From Cryptomeria japonica (taxonomy: Eukaryota; Streptophyta; Pinopsida; Cupressales; Cupressaceae), in assembly GCF_030272615.1 (NCBI RefSeq), contig NC_081413.1:141889872-141953871 (forward strand): 64,000 nucleotides of DNA. The letters run 5' to 3'. Each line of letters opens with the position of its first letter. Position 1 is the first letter of the stretch. Below, piece after piece: positions 54,738 through 64,000 of the stretch. The notes beneath the pieces are model-generated. The model was not told where the DNA came from. It made no database searches and saw only the letters and a list, made by a program, of their open reading frames with translations. The position numbers and the translations under genes are program-made.

Positions 54738-55891
54738 TTGTTGGCATTTTGATGATGTTTCAATTGTCATTGATGGACACAAACTTTCTTGATGTATGAG
54801 TTATGCTCAACCGGTAATTGTTCCAGCCAGTATTGTGTATTATTGAATGAATAGTCTTTAGACTATTGGTATTTTGTAGAAGATGGTTTACTTGTCACAG
54901 ATTGACTGAAGATCCCAAGCGATATGAAGACCCCAAGCGGTTAGAGGATCTCAAGCGGTACGACGGATCCAAGTGGTAGTTAACTTTTTGATCGGAATAC
55001 AACGATCTTCCAGTCTTCATTTTTGACAACCCATAATCGGTATATTTTATTAACCGATATATATTTGTGATGAGTTACCAACCGGTATTACTGTAATGTG
55101 TGATGAGTTATCATCCACTGACACTTTGGCGCTGATTTTGTGTCGTGTTACCAAATGTGTCTAGATGCACTGTACCTAGGAACTTGTAGTCTAATTCTAT
55201 TGGACTGACATGAAATCAGATTACTTTATAAGGATATCATGTCTAGGGTTTGCATGGATGAGATAGTTATGTGCGATCATTAAAGAGAAGATTAGGTCTA
55301 TGTGAAGAGATAGAGTGTGGAGACATTGAAGATTGAAGTAATGCAGAAATGTATTAACAAGGAGCTGTCAAGGATCTAATTAAGCATACTGTGTTAGCAT
55401 CTAGACCATTCACTTGTTGATTACTAATATCTTCAACAAGTCTGAAACCCTTAACCGGGTAGCCCAACAAATCCCTTGTAAATCTTCTAACAAGGTGGTT
55501 CACAACTGTGGATCTAAAATCCTTTAACAAGGTAGTCTTTAACATAACTTATCTCCTAACAGAGATCTAGATTCCTAACAGGAACTGTTCTGGTGAAGAA
55601 CATTGTATGACCTTAACTGGTCTAACCTTAACCGATCTGGTTACTATTCTACAAATAGTTACTTGTGAGTTTCTTCTCACTATGGTTTTTCCCATTTGGG
55701 TTTCCACGTCAAATATATTGTGTTATGGTGATTGTGCTTTTGTGGGTGAACGTTTTGTTTTCTATTTGGTTTGCACTTATCTTAACTGGTTTATTAGTGA
55801 ATCTGTTGCACTGGTTATCTGCTAAACTGTTTAAAAGATTGATTACAATATTTTTTGGTATACTAATTCACCCCCCTCTTAGTATTCATCA
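54738..55891 (+). repeat. Middle LTR (1154 bp)
   Basis: It starts TGTTGGCATTTTGATG and ends TTCATCA. TATA-like TTTATAAG at 55225-55232. It serves as 3' LTR of the first unit and 5' LTR of the second. It differs from LTR 1 and LTR 3 at many positions where those two agree. Confidence 0.92.
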
Positions 55892-55893
55892 AT

Positions 55894-55905
55894 TGGTATC
55901 AGAGC
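55894..55905 (+). promoter_or_regulatory. Primer binding site, initiator-Met tRNA (copy 2)
   Basis: TGGTATCAGAGC two bases after the middle LTR, identical to that of copy 1. Confidence 0.85.
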
Positions 55906-55941
55906 CAACCTTTCTATAAGTCTAACCACTTGGAAGGAGAT

Positions 55942-57228
55942 ATGGGGGAATACACTGTGAGGGAACTTACTCATCGTCTCACTCAGACTGAGAGAGCCTA
56001 TGATGAAATCAAAGTTGAGTATAAAGCTTCTTTGTCCGAAAGAAGAGAGAATGCTGAAAAACTAATGGAACTTACTGAAAATAGCTCTTCTGATGAAGTT
56101 GAGATGGATGCCCTAGTTGAAGAAGTTGAAAAACTAAATGAGTCTAAAGTCAATCTGAGAAGGGAGTTGGAAGGACTGACTATCAGAATGAGTAAGGTTC
56201 TTGAGAACATAAGGAAAGCTGAAGATTTGGTAAAAGACAAAGATCACGAGATTTCCAAGCTGAAGCAAGAAATTAGTACCCTTACCGCTCATCTCCAGAA
56301 GAGTATAGTGGGAAAAGAAGAAATGCAAGGTGAACTAAACATGGCCATTTCTGAGAATGCAACCTTGATGGAATCCAATGCTTCTATTTCCAAGGAACTT
56401 ACTGAGTCAAAGGAAATACTTGTCAAATTCAATCAGAGTACTGCTAAGCTAGCGAAATAGCTAGAATCAGCAAAGCCAATAAAGAATACCATTTGACTTG
56501 GTTTCTTTGGGTATGAGGAAGGTGAGATCTCTTGAACAAAAGCTGAAGCATCAAAGAAGCAACCGACATCCAAGGATAAAGGTAAGCAAAAATTTAAACT
56601 TGTTTGCTTTAATTGTTTCAAAGAAGGACATACTACCAATGCATGTAGAAGCAAGGCCTACAACAATTTTCCTTATTTTCAAAACAATATGCCTAGATCC
56701 AATAGATTCAATGGAAACTGTTATGCATGAAACAAGTTTGGACATAGAGCATTTGAGTGCAGGTCAGTTTTGCACAACACTGGGAGATATTCTCCAAGGA
56801 CTCAAGGAGTTATCCCGGAACCTCCTGTGATCTGGAATCCCAACCGGTACAATACCTATGACCATCGGTCAGGTGGTTATCAAGCAGCTACTAGATGGAG
56901 AGCAACTTGTTTGATCTGTCGTGGTAGCGGTCACACTGTTGCAACATGCAGAAGGAAGAATTGAAGTATGAATAATAGACCATGGAGAACACCTAGAATG
57001 GTATGCTATCATTACAACAAACCGGGACACACTGCCAGAACTTGCAGACTGAGAAAGAACCTATCGGGTGATATACCGATCACTCCAAAAGGGAAGATTG
57101 ATGTTGAAACCGTTGAAGTGGAAATGAATAAAACTTGGAAAAAGAAATCAGAAGAAGAGTCACAGGATGAACCTGCTTCTGCACCTAGTATGGAAGTCTC
57201 TGAACCGGCAAACCGAGCTTCAGATTAG
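55942..57228 (+). pseudogene. gag: Gag with zinc knuckles, copy 2, several stops
   Basis: The ATG at 55942 (MGEYTVRELTHRL) is intact here, unlike in copy 1. The coiled coil runs to a stop at 56458, and further stops include 56728 (inside the second knuckle), 56962 and 57226. The fourth knuckle has lost a Cys (CYHYNKPGH). None of these stops is shared with copy 1, so each gag decayed separately. Confidence 0.75.
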
Positions 57229-57634
57229 CTTAGGGGGAACATATCTGTGAAATATTTCGAACCCTCGGTTTCTATCAGTAAAGACCTTTATCGGTATATG
57301 TTACCTGTTAGTCGGTAGAAGATTTCAAGTGGTAAAAGTAAAAATTAGGGTTTGTGCCCTACCAGTGATGCATTTATTATGGTAGGTAATAGTTTTTTAA
57401 AAAGGGTTTTCGTTGTCATTTTCACTTATCTGTTTTCAAAAGAAGAGCAACCAGAGCAATTTGTTTGGCATTTGGAGAAATCATGTGCGAAATCATGCAA
57501 TCATTTTCAAACAATCTGTGAAGAACACTAAGTGGTGAACTAGCAACCGAAGTGGTGTACTATGTGCGATATTGGAAAACCTAAATTTCAGATTGTGAAT
57601 ATATTTTCCAAAAGTTCTTTTTTATCATTTGGTT

Positions 57635-59059
57635 ATGGCTTCCGCATCGCATTCTAGTTCTAGTGCACCTGAAGATACATCTAAGTTTCTTCAAAAGAAA
57701 ATGAGATACAATGCCCTATCTCAAATTCCTGCCAGAGTCATTGTCGAGGGAGATATTTTAGGGTATATAGACTATAAGTTGGAAGACCTAGGATCCCTAG
57801 TAATTCACTCCCAGCTAATTCTATTATGTGGAGATGACAAGAAGATCAAACCAGAGTATAGCATCCTTGAGAAGATGAAACTACAAAATGTAGTATACTT
57901 TCTAGAAGAATTTATAGAAGAACGTATTCACATTATCCTTAGCAGAGTGCATGGTGACAAGATGTATCTCGAGCGGACCCATGACATCACACCGGAAGCA
58001 ATTCATGCCGTCACCGGATTCTGCAATGTTGGAGAAGTACCAGTTCTATAGAAGGTCACCAAAACTAAAATGACACAACTCACCAGTTCTGTGAGTGACC
58101 AACGGGCAATGACCATCAACACCATATTTGATGATCTGGTAAAATATGCTTGCATGGTGATTGGTTACAAGATATTTTATGCTAGCAGAGTGAATTCTGT
58201 CTCTACTGCTGCGGTGAATGCTGCATACAGGATGATCAAGGAAGATACTAAATATGACCTATGTACCTGCTTACAGAAGCAATTGTTGGTGAATCTAAAA
58301 TCCATCAAACAGGATAAATCTCTGAGGTTCAAGTTTGGCCAACTTCTGGTCAGTCTATTCTTCTATTTTCAAGGTTATTTCCTTGGAGTAGGTGATGTTC
58401 AATGGTCTATTGACCTATCGGTTTCCAGACAGATTAAGGAGAGTCTACAAGTAGTGAGAACTGCATATCCTGAGGTTCTAAATAAGTATTTTGATGAATT
58501 CAAACGAAAGATGAGCCAGAGAATGAGGATATTTGGTGATATTGTGAAGAAGTATGAACATGACATCCGCTTCACAATAAGCACATATGACTGCATAATG
58601 GAAGTTGTGGAACCTAGAAAAGAAGTAATTGGCCCTATTGGGTATGAAGTGGTGAATGACATATTGATCGAGTATGCCTCTACCCTACTTGCCTCACCAC
58701 TAGATGCAAAGAAGAAAAGAACCGTTACTTACTTGGAGAGGGTCACACCGATTGAGGAATCGAAGCAAAAAAAGGGCAAAGCAGTGCCATCGATATCTGC
58801 ACCGGTTACATCTGCCAGTCCGAAAGTGACGAAGCGGTCACCAGCCATAAAGAAACCTGAGATTATTCCGGCAAAAGTATTCGAGAGGAAGCGGAAATCT
58901 AGGAATCACTCACTGGAGGCAGAAGACACTGAATCAGAGATTCAAATAAAGAAGACAAGGCAATCAAGCGAAAAGCCAAAGTCTACTGGTAATGTACCAC
59001 CAACTTCTGCACCGGTAAATATAGATATTTCTTCTTATAAACCAATGACACATTGTTAG
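57635..59059 (+). pseudogene. Unknown ORF2 of the composite element, copy 2 (about 474 codons)
   Basis: The best-preserved version: ATG at 57635, a single private stop at 58049 and no frameshift to the TAG at 59057. Order of segments: a Ser-rich start; KKMRYNALSQIPARV; LEDLGSLVIHSQLILLCG; HDITPEAIHAVTGFCNVGE; SVSDQRAMTINTIFDDLVKY; DLCTCLQKQLLVNLKSIKQD; FGQLLVSLFFYFQGYFLGVG; YPEVLNKYFDEFKRKMSQRM; then a basic, Pro/Ser-rich tail (residues about 375-474). It is mostly helical by appearance, with no transmembrane or catalytic signature I can name. It sits between gag and the 3' LTR in place of pol. A second gag-like structural protein, a captured host gene or a packaging helper are all open. The 59057 stop is also in copy 1, so it may be the true end. 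Confidence 0.6.
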
Positions 59060-60838
59060 AGGACAATAAATAATATTAGGAGGAAAGTGCTGGATGACTT
59101 AAAGGAATATTTTGATGACTTTAATGATAGTGAGAAAGAGGAGGTAGAAGAGGAGGTCATTAAATATTTATGTGTTAATGATCGGTCACCTTCTGAGATT
59201 AAATCTGTTACTCCAAATTCTTTGGATAATAAATGACGCATTACCATTGAAAGAGAACAAGAGACCAGGGAGATATTTTTTGCACAGTACTTTCTTGATG
59301 CTTCAAATTCTGAGTTATTTGAAATTATGGATAAGAACAAAGGCATCTTCTTTATGAGAAGTAGGTGACTCAAGTTACTGGAAGGTAAAACTTATGAAGT
59401 AGAAAAGGATACACACATACATGTTATGGCTGCTTTCAATATGGATTGAGTATCTGAAGCCGCTAGGCAGGCTGACCAAGCACCTGACCTATCCTCAGGC
59501 AAACTGGATGAGGTATTTGATAGTCAAGGTGAAAGAGTGATAGAATAAATTGACCCTATTGATGTTGATGCATTAGATAATGAGGATGTCACTCTTGACA
59601 AAGAAAAAGCTGAGAAAGAGAAACATGACAAAGAGAAAGCAGAGAAAGAACAAGAGGAAAAAGCAAGGCAAGAAGAAGATAAGAGAAAAGAAGAAGAGAA
59701 GAAGAGAGAAGAAAATAAGAGAAAAGAAGAAGAGAAGAAGAAAGAAGAAAACAAGAGGAAGGAAGAAGAAAGGAAGAAGGAGGAAGAGAAGAAAAAGAAG
59801 GAAGAGGATAAGAAGAAGGAAGAAATGGAGAAGAAACAAGAAGAGGAGAAAAAGAAAGAGTCAGAGAAGAAGAAAGAAGAAGAAAATAAAAGAGTGGAAG
59901 AGGAGAAGGAAGTAGAGAAGAGAAAACAAGTGGAGATCAAGACCAAAGAAGGAGGGTAGACTCCTAAGGCAACCGATGATCAAACCAAGCAGGTTGATTC
60001 CACCAGTCATATTGATCTAACTCTTGCATGTCTGACTAAATCAACAGATGAGTCTGAGCTACTTCGAGGCATCAAACTTGCACATGAGAGACTGGAAGAA
60101 ATGCGGAAGAAGAAATAACCGGATGTCATACAAATTGCAGTTGACACCCCTACCAGTCTAATTCCCAGTACTAACCTCCCCAATACCGACTCCTCTCTAT
60201 CCAAGCTCAAACTTCTTTGTATCATAGTAGAGGACCAGGTACAATGCTTGGAGGATGTTGCTCAAGCAACTGCAAATAAGAACCATGAAAAGGCACTTAA
60301 TATTGCCTTAGTCAAGCAAATGAATGAAATCAAGACACAAGTACTGAAGCAACAAAATGATATCAGTGTTGTTATGGGTGAAGGTAAATTACTTCTGAGT
60401 AAAATCTGTCAACCCTATCTTTTTTGTGAAGATGTGCTCAAAGAAAAAGCTCAACTCCAATCGGAGTTATAGGAATATATCAACAAATTAAAGATGCGCT
60501 ATGATTTATTCAATGCCTAAGGACAAATTATTCATCATTTTCAGCATCAGACTGCCAAGATGGACGTAGAAATCAACAATCGGACTCAAGATCTGCAGGA
60601 GCTTCAACTACTTCTATTTCCTAAATTGCAGGTTCTTCAAAGATGTTTTCTCAACTTGAAAGCCATCACGGTAACTCAAGAGCTGAGTACCATCGATGCA
60701 ATGGAAGAACTAGCATTCCAGATGAAGACTGAAAGTGAGGTTGCTACCTTATTACTTGAGTCATGGACATTGGACATGAAAACTTTTGTATAGAACTTTA
60801 AATCTGTTTTTGAGAAATTTTATTTCTTATCGTCTTGA
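59060..60838 (+). pseudogene. Downstream reading region with Lys/Glu-rich coiled coil, copy 2
   Basis: Same frame as ORF2 with no frameshift to a final TGA at 60836. Lys/Glu heptads span about 59595-59950. Shared stops are at 59057, 59234, 59546, 59957 and 60116; private ones include 59366, 60470 and 60791. The last section (ATANKNHEKALNIALVKQMN to LLESWTLDMKTF) looks like an ordinary helical protein rather than repeat DNA. Confidence 0.5.
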
Positions 60839-60894
60839 ACATCTACTCTATTTTATTGTATAAGGAGAAAGGGGTTACTTTGTATTACTTTATC

Positions 60895-61084
60895 ATTGTT
60901 GGCAAAGGGGGAGTAGTGTATATTAAAATTTTTGTGAATGTTACCATTTCATGCACTTGTAATTTTTGCAAAGGGGGTAGTGTATATGCTTAGGGGGAGT
61001 AATTTTGATTGTAGCATCTTTTGTTATTGTTGTAAAAACACTTAGATGTCAAAAAGTGTTGCCATCAATGCCAAAGGGGGAGAT
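60895..61084 (+). promoter_or_regulatory. Cluster of polypurine tracts before the third LTR
   Basis: GGCAAAGGGGGAG, GCAAAGGGGG, TTAGGGGGAG and GCCAAAGGGGGAGA in the same order as before the middle LTR. Confidence 0.65.
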
Positions 61085-62239
61085 TGTTGGCATTTTGATG
61101 AATTTTTGACTATCATTGATGGACACACACTTTCTTGATGTATGAGTTATGCTCAAGCGGTAATTGTTCCAACCGGTATTGTGTATTATTGAATGAATAG
61201 TCTTTAGACTATCGATATTTTGCAGAATATAGTTTACCTGTCACAGATTGACTGAAGATCCCAAGCGGTATGAAGACCCCAAGCGGTTATAGGATCTCAA
61301 GCGGTATGAAGGACCCAAGAGGTAGTTAACTTTTTGATCGGAACACTACGATCTTCCAGTCTTCATTTTTGACAACTCGTAATTGGTATATTGTATTAAT
61401 CGGCATATATCTGTGATAAGTTACCAACCAGTATTACTGTAATGTGTGATGAGTTATCATCCACCAACACTTTGGCGGTGTGTTTGTGTCGTGTTACCAA
61501 ATGTGTCTAGATGCACTGTACCTAGGAACTTGTAGTCTAATTCTATTGGACCGACATGAAATTAGATTCCTTTATAAGGACATCATGTCTAGGGTTTGCA
61601 TGGATGAGATAGTTATGTGCGATCATTGAAGAGAAGATTAAGTCTGTGTGAAGAGATAGAGTGTGGAGATATTGAAGATTGAAGTAATGCTGAAATGCAT
61701 TAAGAATGAGCTGTCAAGGATATAATTAAGCATATTGTGCTAGCATCTAGATTATTCACTTGTTGATTACTAATATCTTTGACAAGTCTGAAACCCTTAA
61801 CCGGGTGGGCCCAACAAAGCCTTTGTAAATCCATTGACAAGGTGGTTCACAACTGTGGATCTGAAATCCTTTAACAAGGTAGTCTTTAATAGGACTTATC
61901 TTCTAACAGAGATCTAGATTCCCAACAGGATCTGTTCTGGTGAAGAACATTGTATGACCTTAACTGGTCTTACCTTAACCGGTTTGGTTACTATTCTACA
62001 GATAGTTACTTGTGAGTTTTTGTTCACCGTGGTTTTTCCCATTAGGGTTTCCATGTCAAATATCTTGTGTTATGGTGATTGTGCTTTTGTGGGTGAATGC
62101 TTTGTTTTCTATTTGGTTTGCACTTATCTTAACCGGTTTATTAGTGAATCTGTTGCACCGGTTATCTATTAAACTGTTTAAAAGATTGATTACAGTATTT
62201 TTTGGTATACTAATTCACCCCCCCTCTTAGTATTCATCA
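61085..62239 (+). repeat. Third LTR (1155 bp)
   Basis: It starts TGTTGGCATTTTGATG and ends TTCATCA, followed by the target duplication ATTAG rather than a primer site. TATA-like TTTATAAG at 61571-61578. Confidence 0.92.
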
Positions 62240-62244
62240 ATTAG

Positions 62245-62694
62245 GATTGTCCTAACATAATTAGGACAGTCATAGATGCATTAGGACTGCCCCTTATGCC
62301 TCTTGAAATCTCTTTATTAATTAACTTTATTCTCTTTTATGTGCATGTACATGTAGAAATCATCATCATGCCAAGGAAACGACCAAAAAATGTAGCACCG
62401 AAAGAGCGTGAAGCTAAGAATGCAAAAAAAAGAGAAGGAATGAAGCAACTTCGTGAAGAAAGGAAATTGAATACGATAGAATAAGAGGTGCCAATTCAAG
62501 AGGAACATGAAATATCCATCCAATCTAAGAGAGAGACATAATTGGCCACACAAAGGCAATAGATGCAAAACCTTCGTGCAATGAGACAACTGAATCCCGA
62601 GGTTGAGAGCATGTCTACCATAATTCAAGTTGAAGGCACCCCATCTCTTACATCTCAAGCTGAAGGCACTATTGGCATTTCAATTGAAGGAGAT
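62245..62694 (+). pseudogene. Degenerate coding fragment with basic N-terminus, possibly Helitron helicase-like
   Basis: The ATG at 62368 reads MPRKRPKNVAPKEREAKNAK, then KKREGMKQLREERKL, a stop at 62482, and LATQRQ..MQNLRAMRQLNP after further stops. Iterated Arg/Gln/Leu words of this kind occur at the start of plant Helitron Rep/helicase proteins, but the match is from memory and short. It ends at the next LTR. Confidence 0.3.
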
Positions 62695-64000
62695 TGTTGA
62701 TATTCATTAAGGATATTGAGAAGGTTGTTGAAGATTATTGATATAACTGAAGAAGGATGATAACTATCTTTATAACATTATTTTGTTATTGATGTCATGA
62801 AATTGATATTTTGATTCAGTATGATGTTGCCATATCTTGAGAATATTGATTTGAAGAGAATTAAAATGTCAGCAAAAGATATAGAAAGAATGTGATGAAT
62901 AAGGGGAGAAATAAGTTATTCAACGAGAAAATATTACCCAGTTAGAGAATGATGAGATCATGATGTTTAGATTGTTTTGATATCCTACATATGTTGTTGA
63001 TTGTAAGGTTAATACTATACTATGTCACCGAGCAATGAACCTAGTCGGTAAACCCTAAGGTTATCGATATCGGTTAATGAAGGCGGAATGTCTACCGAGT
63101 GAAGTTTAGTATTTACCGAGTTATGATAGACAACATTGAAGGAATGAAAGCATTATTTAATGAAGGAAGCTGATTAGTTGGAGTTGATTAAATGATTGAT
63201 ATGGCGTGCAAGAAATTTGTTAAGGATCTACAACTTTGAAAATTCAGGGGCTAGATCTACAACACAGATTGAACCGCTTAACCTAGCACAAGTTCCAAGA
63301 ATGGAATGCAAGTTCCTAGGCGAAGTAAAACGTTTTTCAGATCAAATGATACATTGAACCTAGTCAAGATTGAAGATCTGATGGCTATGATTGATCATGG
63401 GAAATGTGATCAAGGAGATTTAGCGATTAGCAAATTGTTTATAAATAGGAAAATATTGATGAACAATGTATGTGGGCAAGTGTAAGCACAAGGATGCTAC
63501 ATAGTGATTACCGAGCATAGAAGCTTGAAGACTTGTTTGAGTAACAGAGTAGGGAGCCCAATAGAGGGACAAGATAAGTCCTATGACTAGATAGTGTTGA
63601 GCAAATAAGAATCTACTTTAGCATTTTAGATGTGAAGTTGCAGATATATTCTTATTACTGTTATTTTGTAAAGTGACAAAAAATCTCTTAACCGAGTGGA
63701 CCTAACAGTCTTATATGTAAATCCTCTAGCAAGGCAACATTCTAATTAAGTGTTTGAAATCCTTTGACAAGGTCACTTCTAACAAAGTGAAGATCCTAAC
63801 AGACTTGAGGGAAATTCTTTAACCGGGTCACATCTAGCAATGTGTGTGTAATCTTTAACATGATTTGCTTTTAACCTAGCATACTCTAGAAGAGTATATT
63901 TCTTAGTGCGTCCGAAATACCACAGTGGTTTTTCCCTATTTGGGTTTCCACGTTAAATTTGGTGTTATATGTGTTATGATGATTATGTGTTTATGAGTTA
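62695..64000 (+). repeat. Copia-type LTR running off the right edge
   Basis: TGTTGATATTC begins right after a GAAGGAGAT purine stretch. Further on are several ACCGAG/ACCGGG words, a run of CCTCTAGCAAGG and CCTTTGACAAGG phrases, and near the edge GTGGTTTTTCCCTATTTGGG followed by TTTCCACG, the same order as in the composite element's LTRs. It is a different, more diverged family; its end lies outside the window. Confidence 0.6.

Larger units (their letters stand above)
48550..62239 (+). mobile_element. Composite Copia-type element: LTR-internal-LTR-internal-LTR with ATTAG target duplication
   Basis: Three same-orientation LTRs (48550-49532, 54738-55891, 61085-62239) start TGTTG and end TTCATCA. 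The first two are followed by the initiator-Met primer site TGGTATCAGAGC, and the last two are preceded by polypurine tracts. The 5-bp ATTAG lies at 48545-48549 and 62240-62244, so the whole 13.7 kb is bounded as one insertion. The two internal regions (5205 and 5193 bp) are about 95 percent alike by eye and carry gag and an unknown long reading region. No protease, integrase, RT or RNase H is present in either, so it is non-autonomous. The LTR and primer features place it with Copia-type elements; without pol this cannot be confirmed. Confidence 0.88.

Overview
This is a transposon-dominated stretch of a large plant nuclear genome. Nested LTR retrotransposons, long satellite arrays, spliceosomal-type introns and one intron-containing NLR immune receptor rule out a prokaryote or organelle. 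The very low gene density, the RNL-type receptor (a class that is expanded in conifers) and long AT-rich, decayed intergenic DNA suggest a gymnosperm, probably a conifer. That last step is inference; no single sequence proves it.

Layout. 1-16.4 kb: two diverged copies of an uncharacterised, intron-rich, transposon-like gene lie head to head (minus copy about 905-3140, plus copy about 4984-15915). A complete 7.9 kb Ty3/Gypsy-type element (7488-15424, target duplication ATATT) sits in an intron of the plus copy. It has one intact 1144-codon gag-protease ORF and no reverse transcriptase, RNase H or integrase. 16.4-18.7 kb: a satellite of 360-bp units. 19.3-29.1 kb: a decayed Tat-like Ty3/Gypsy element with RT, two RNase H domains and integrase in one frame broken by six stops, an antisense plant-mobile-domain gene between pol and the 3' LTR, and no visible 5' LTR. 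29.2-33 kb: decayed AT-rich DNA.

33.1-36.8 kb holds the only apparently functional host gene: a five-exon RPW8-type NLR (RNL, helper class, 824 aa predicted) whose splice phases all agree. It is followed by a degenerate PPR relic and about 4 kb of anonymous DNA. 41.7-48.0 kb: TTTGGC..GCCAAA palindromes lie on both sides of a 5.6 kb array built from one 20-bp word and its reverse complement, a potentially huge hairpin-forming region.

48.55-62.24 kb: a composite Copia-type element, LTR-internal-LTR-internal-LTR, flanked by the target duplication ATTAG. Both internal regions have gag with up to four zinc knuckles but no pol. In its place each has a long unknown reading region: an about 474-codon ORF followed by a Lys/Glu-rich coiled-coil section. 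Five stops shared by both copies show that the downstream part was already broken in their common ancestor. This cargo is the best candidate for something undescribed. The window ends in a further Copia-type LTR.

Functionally, the window is a record of mobile-element activity around one immune-receptor gene. The gag-only and cargo-bearing elements would need polymerase supplied in trans. All positions were read by eye; no alignment or database search was run.
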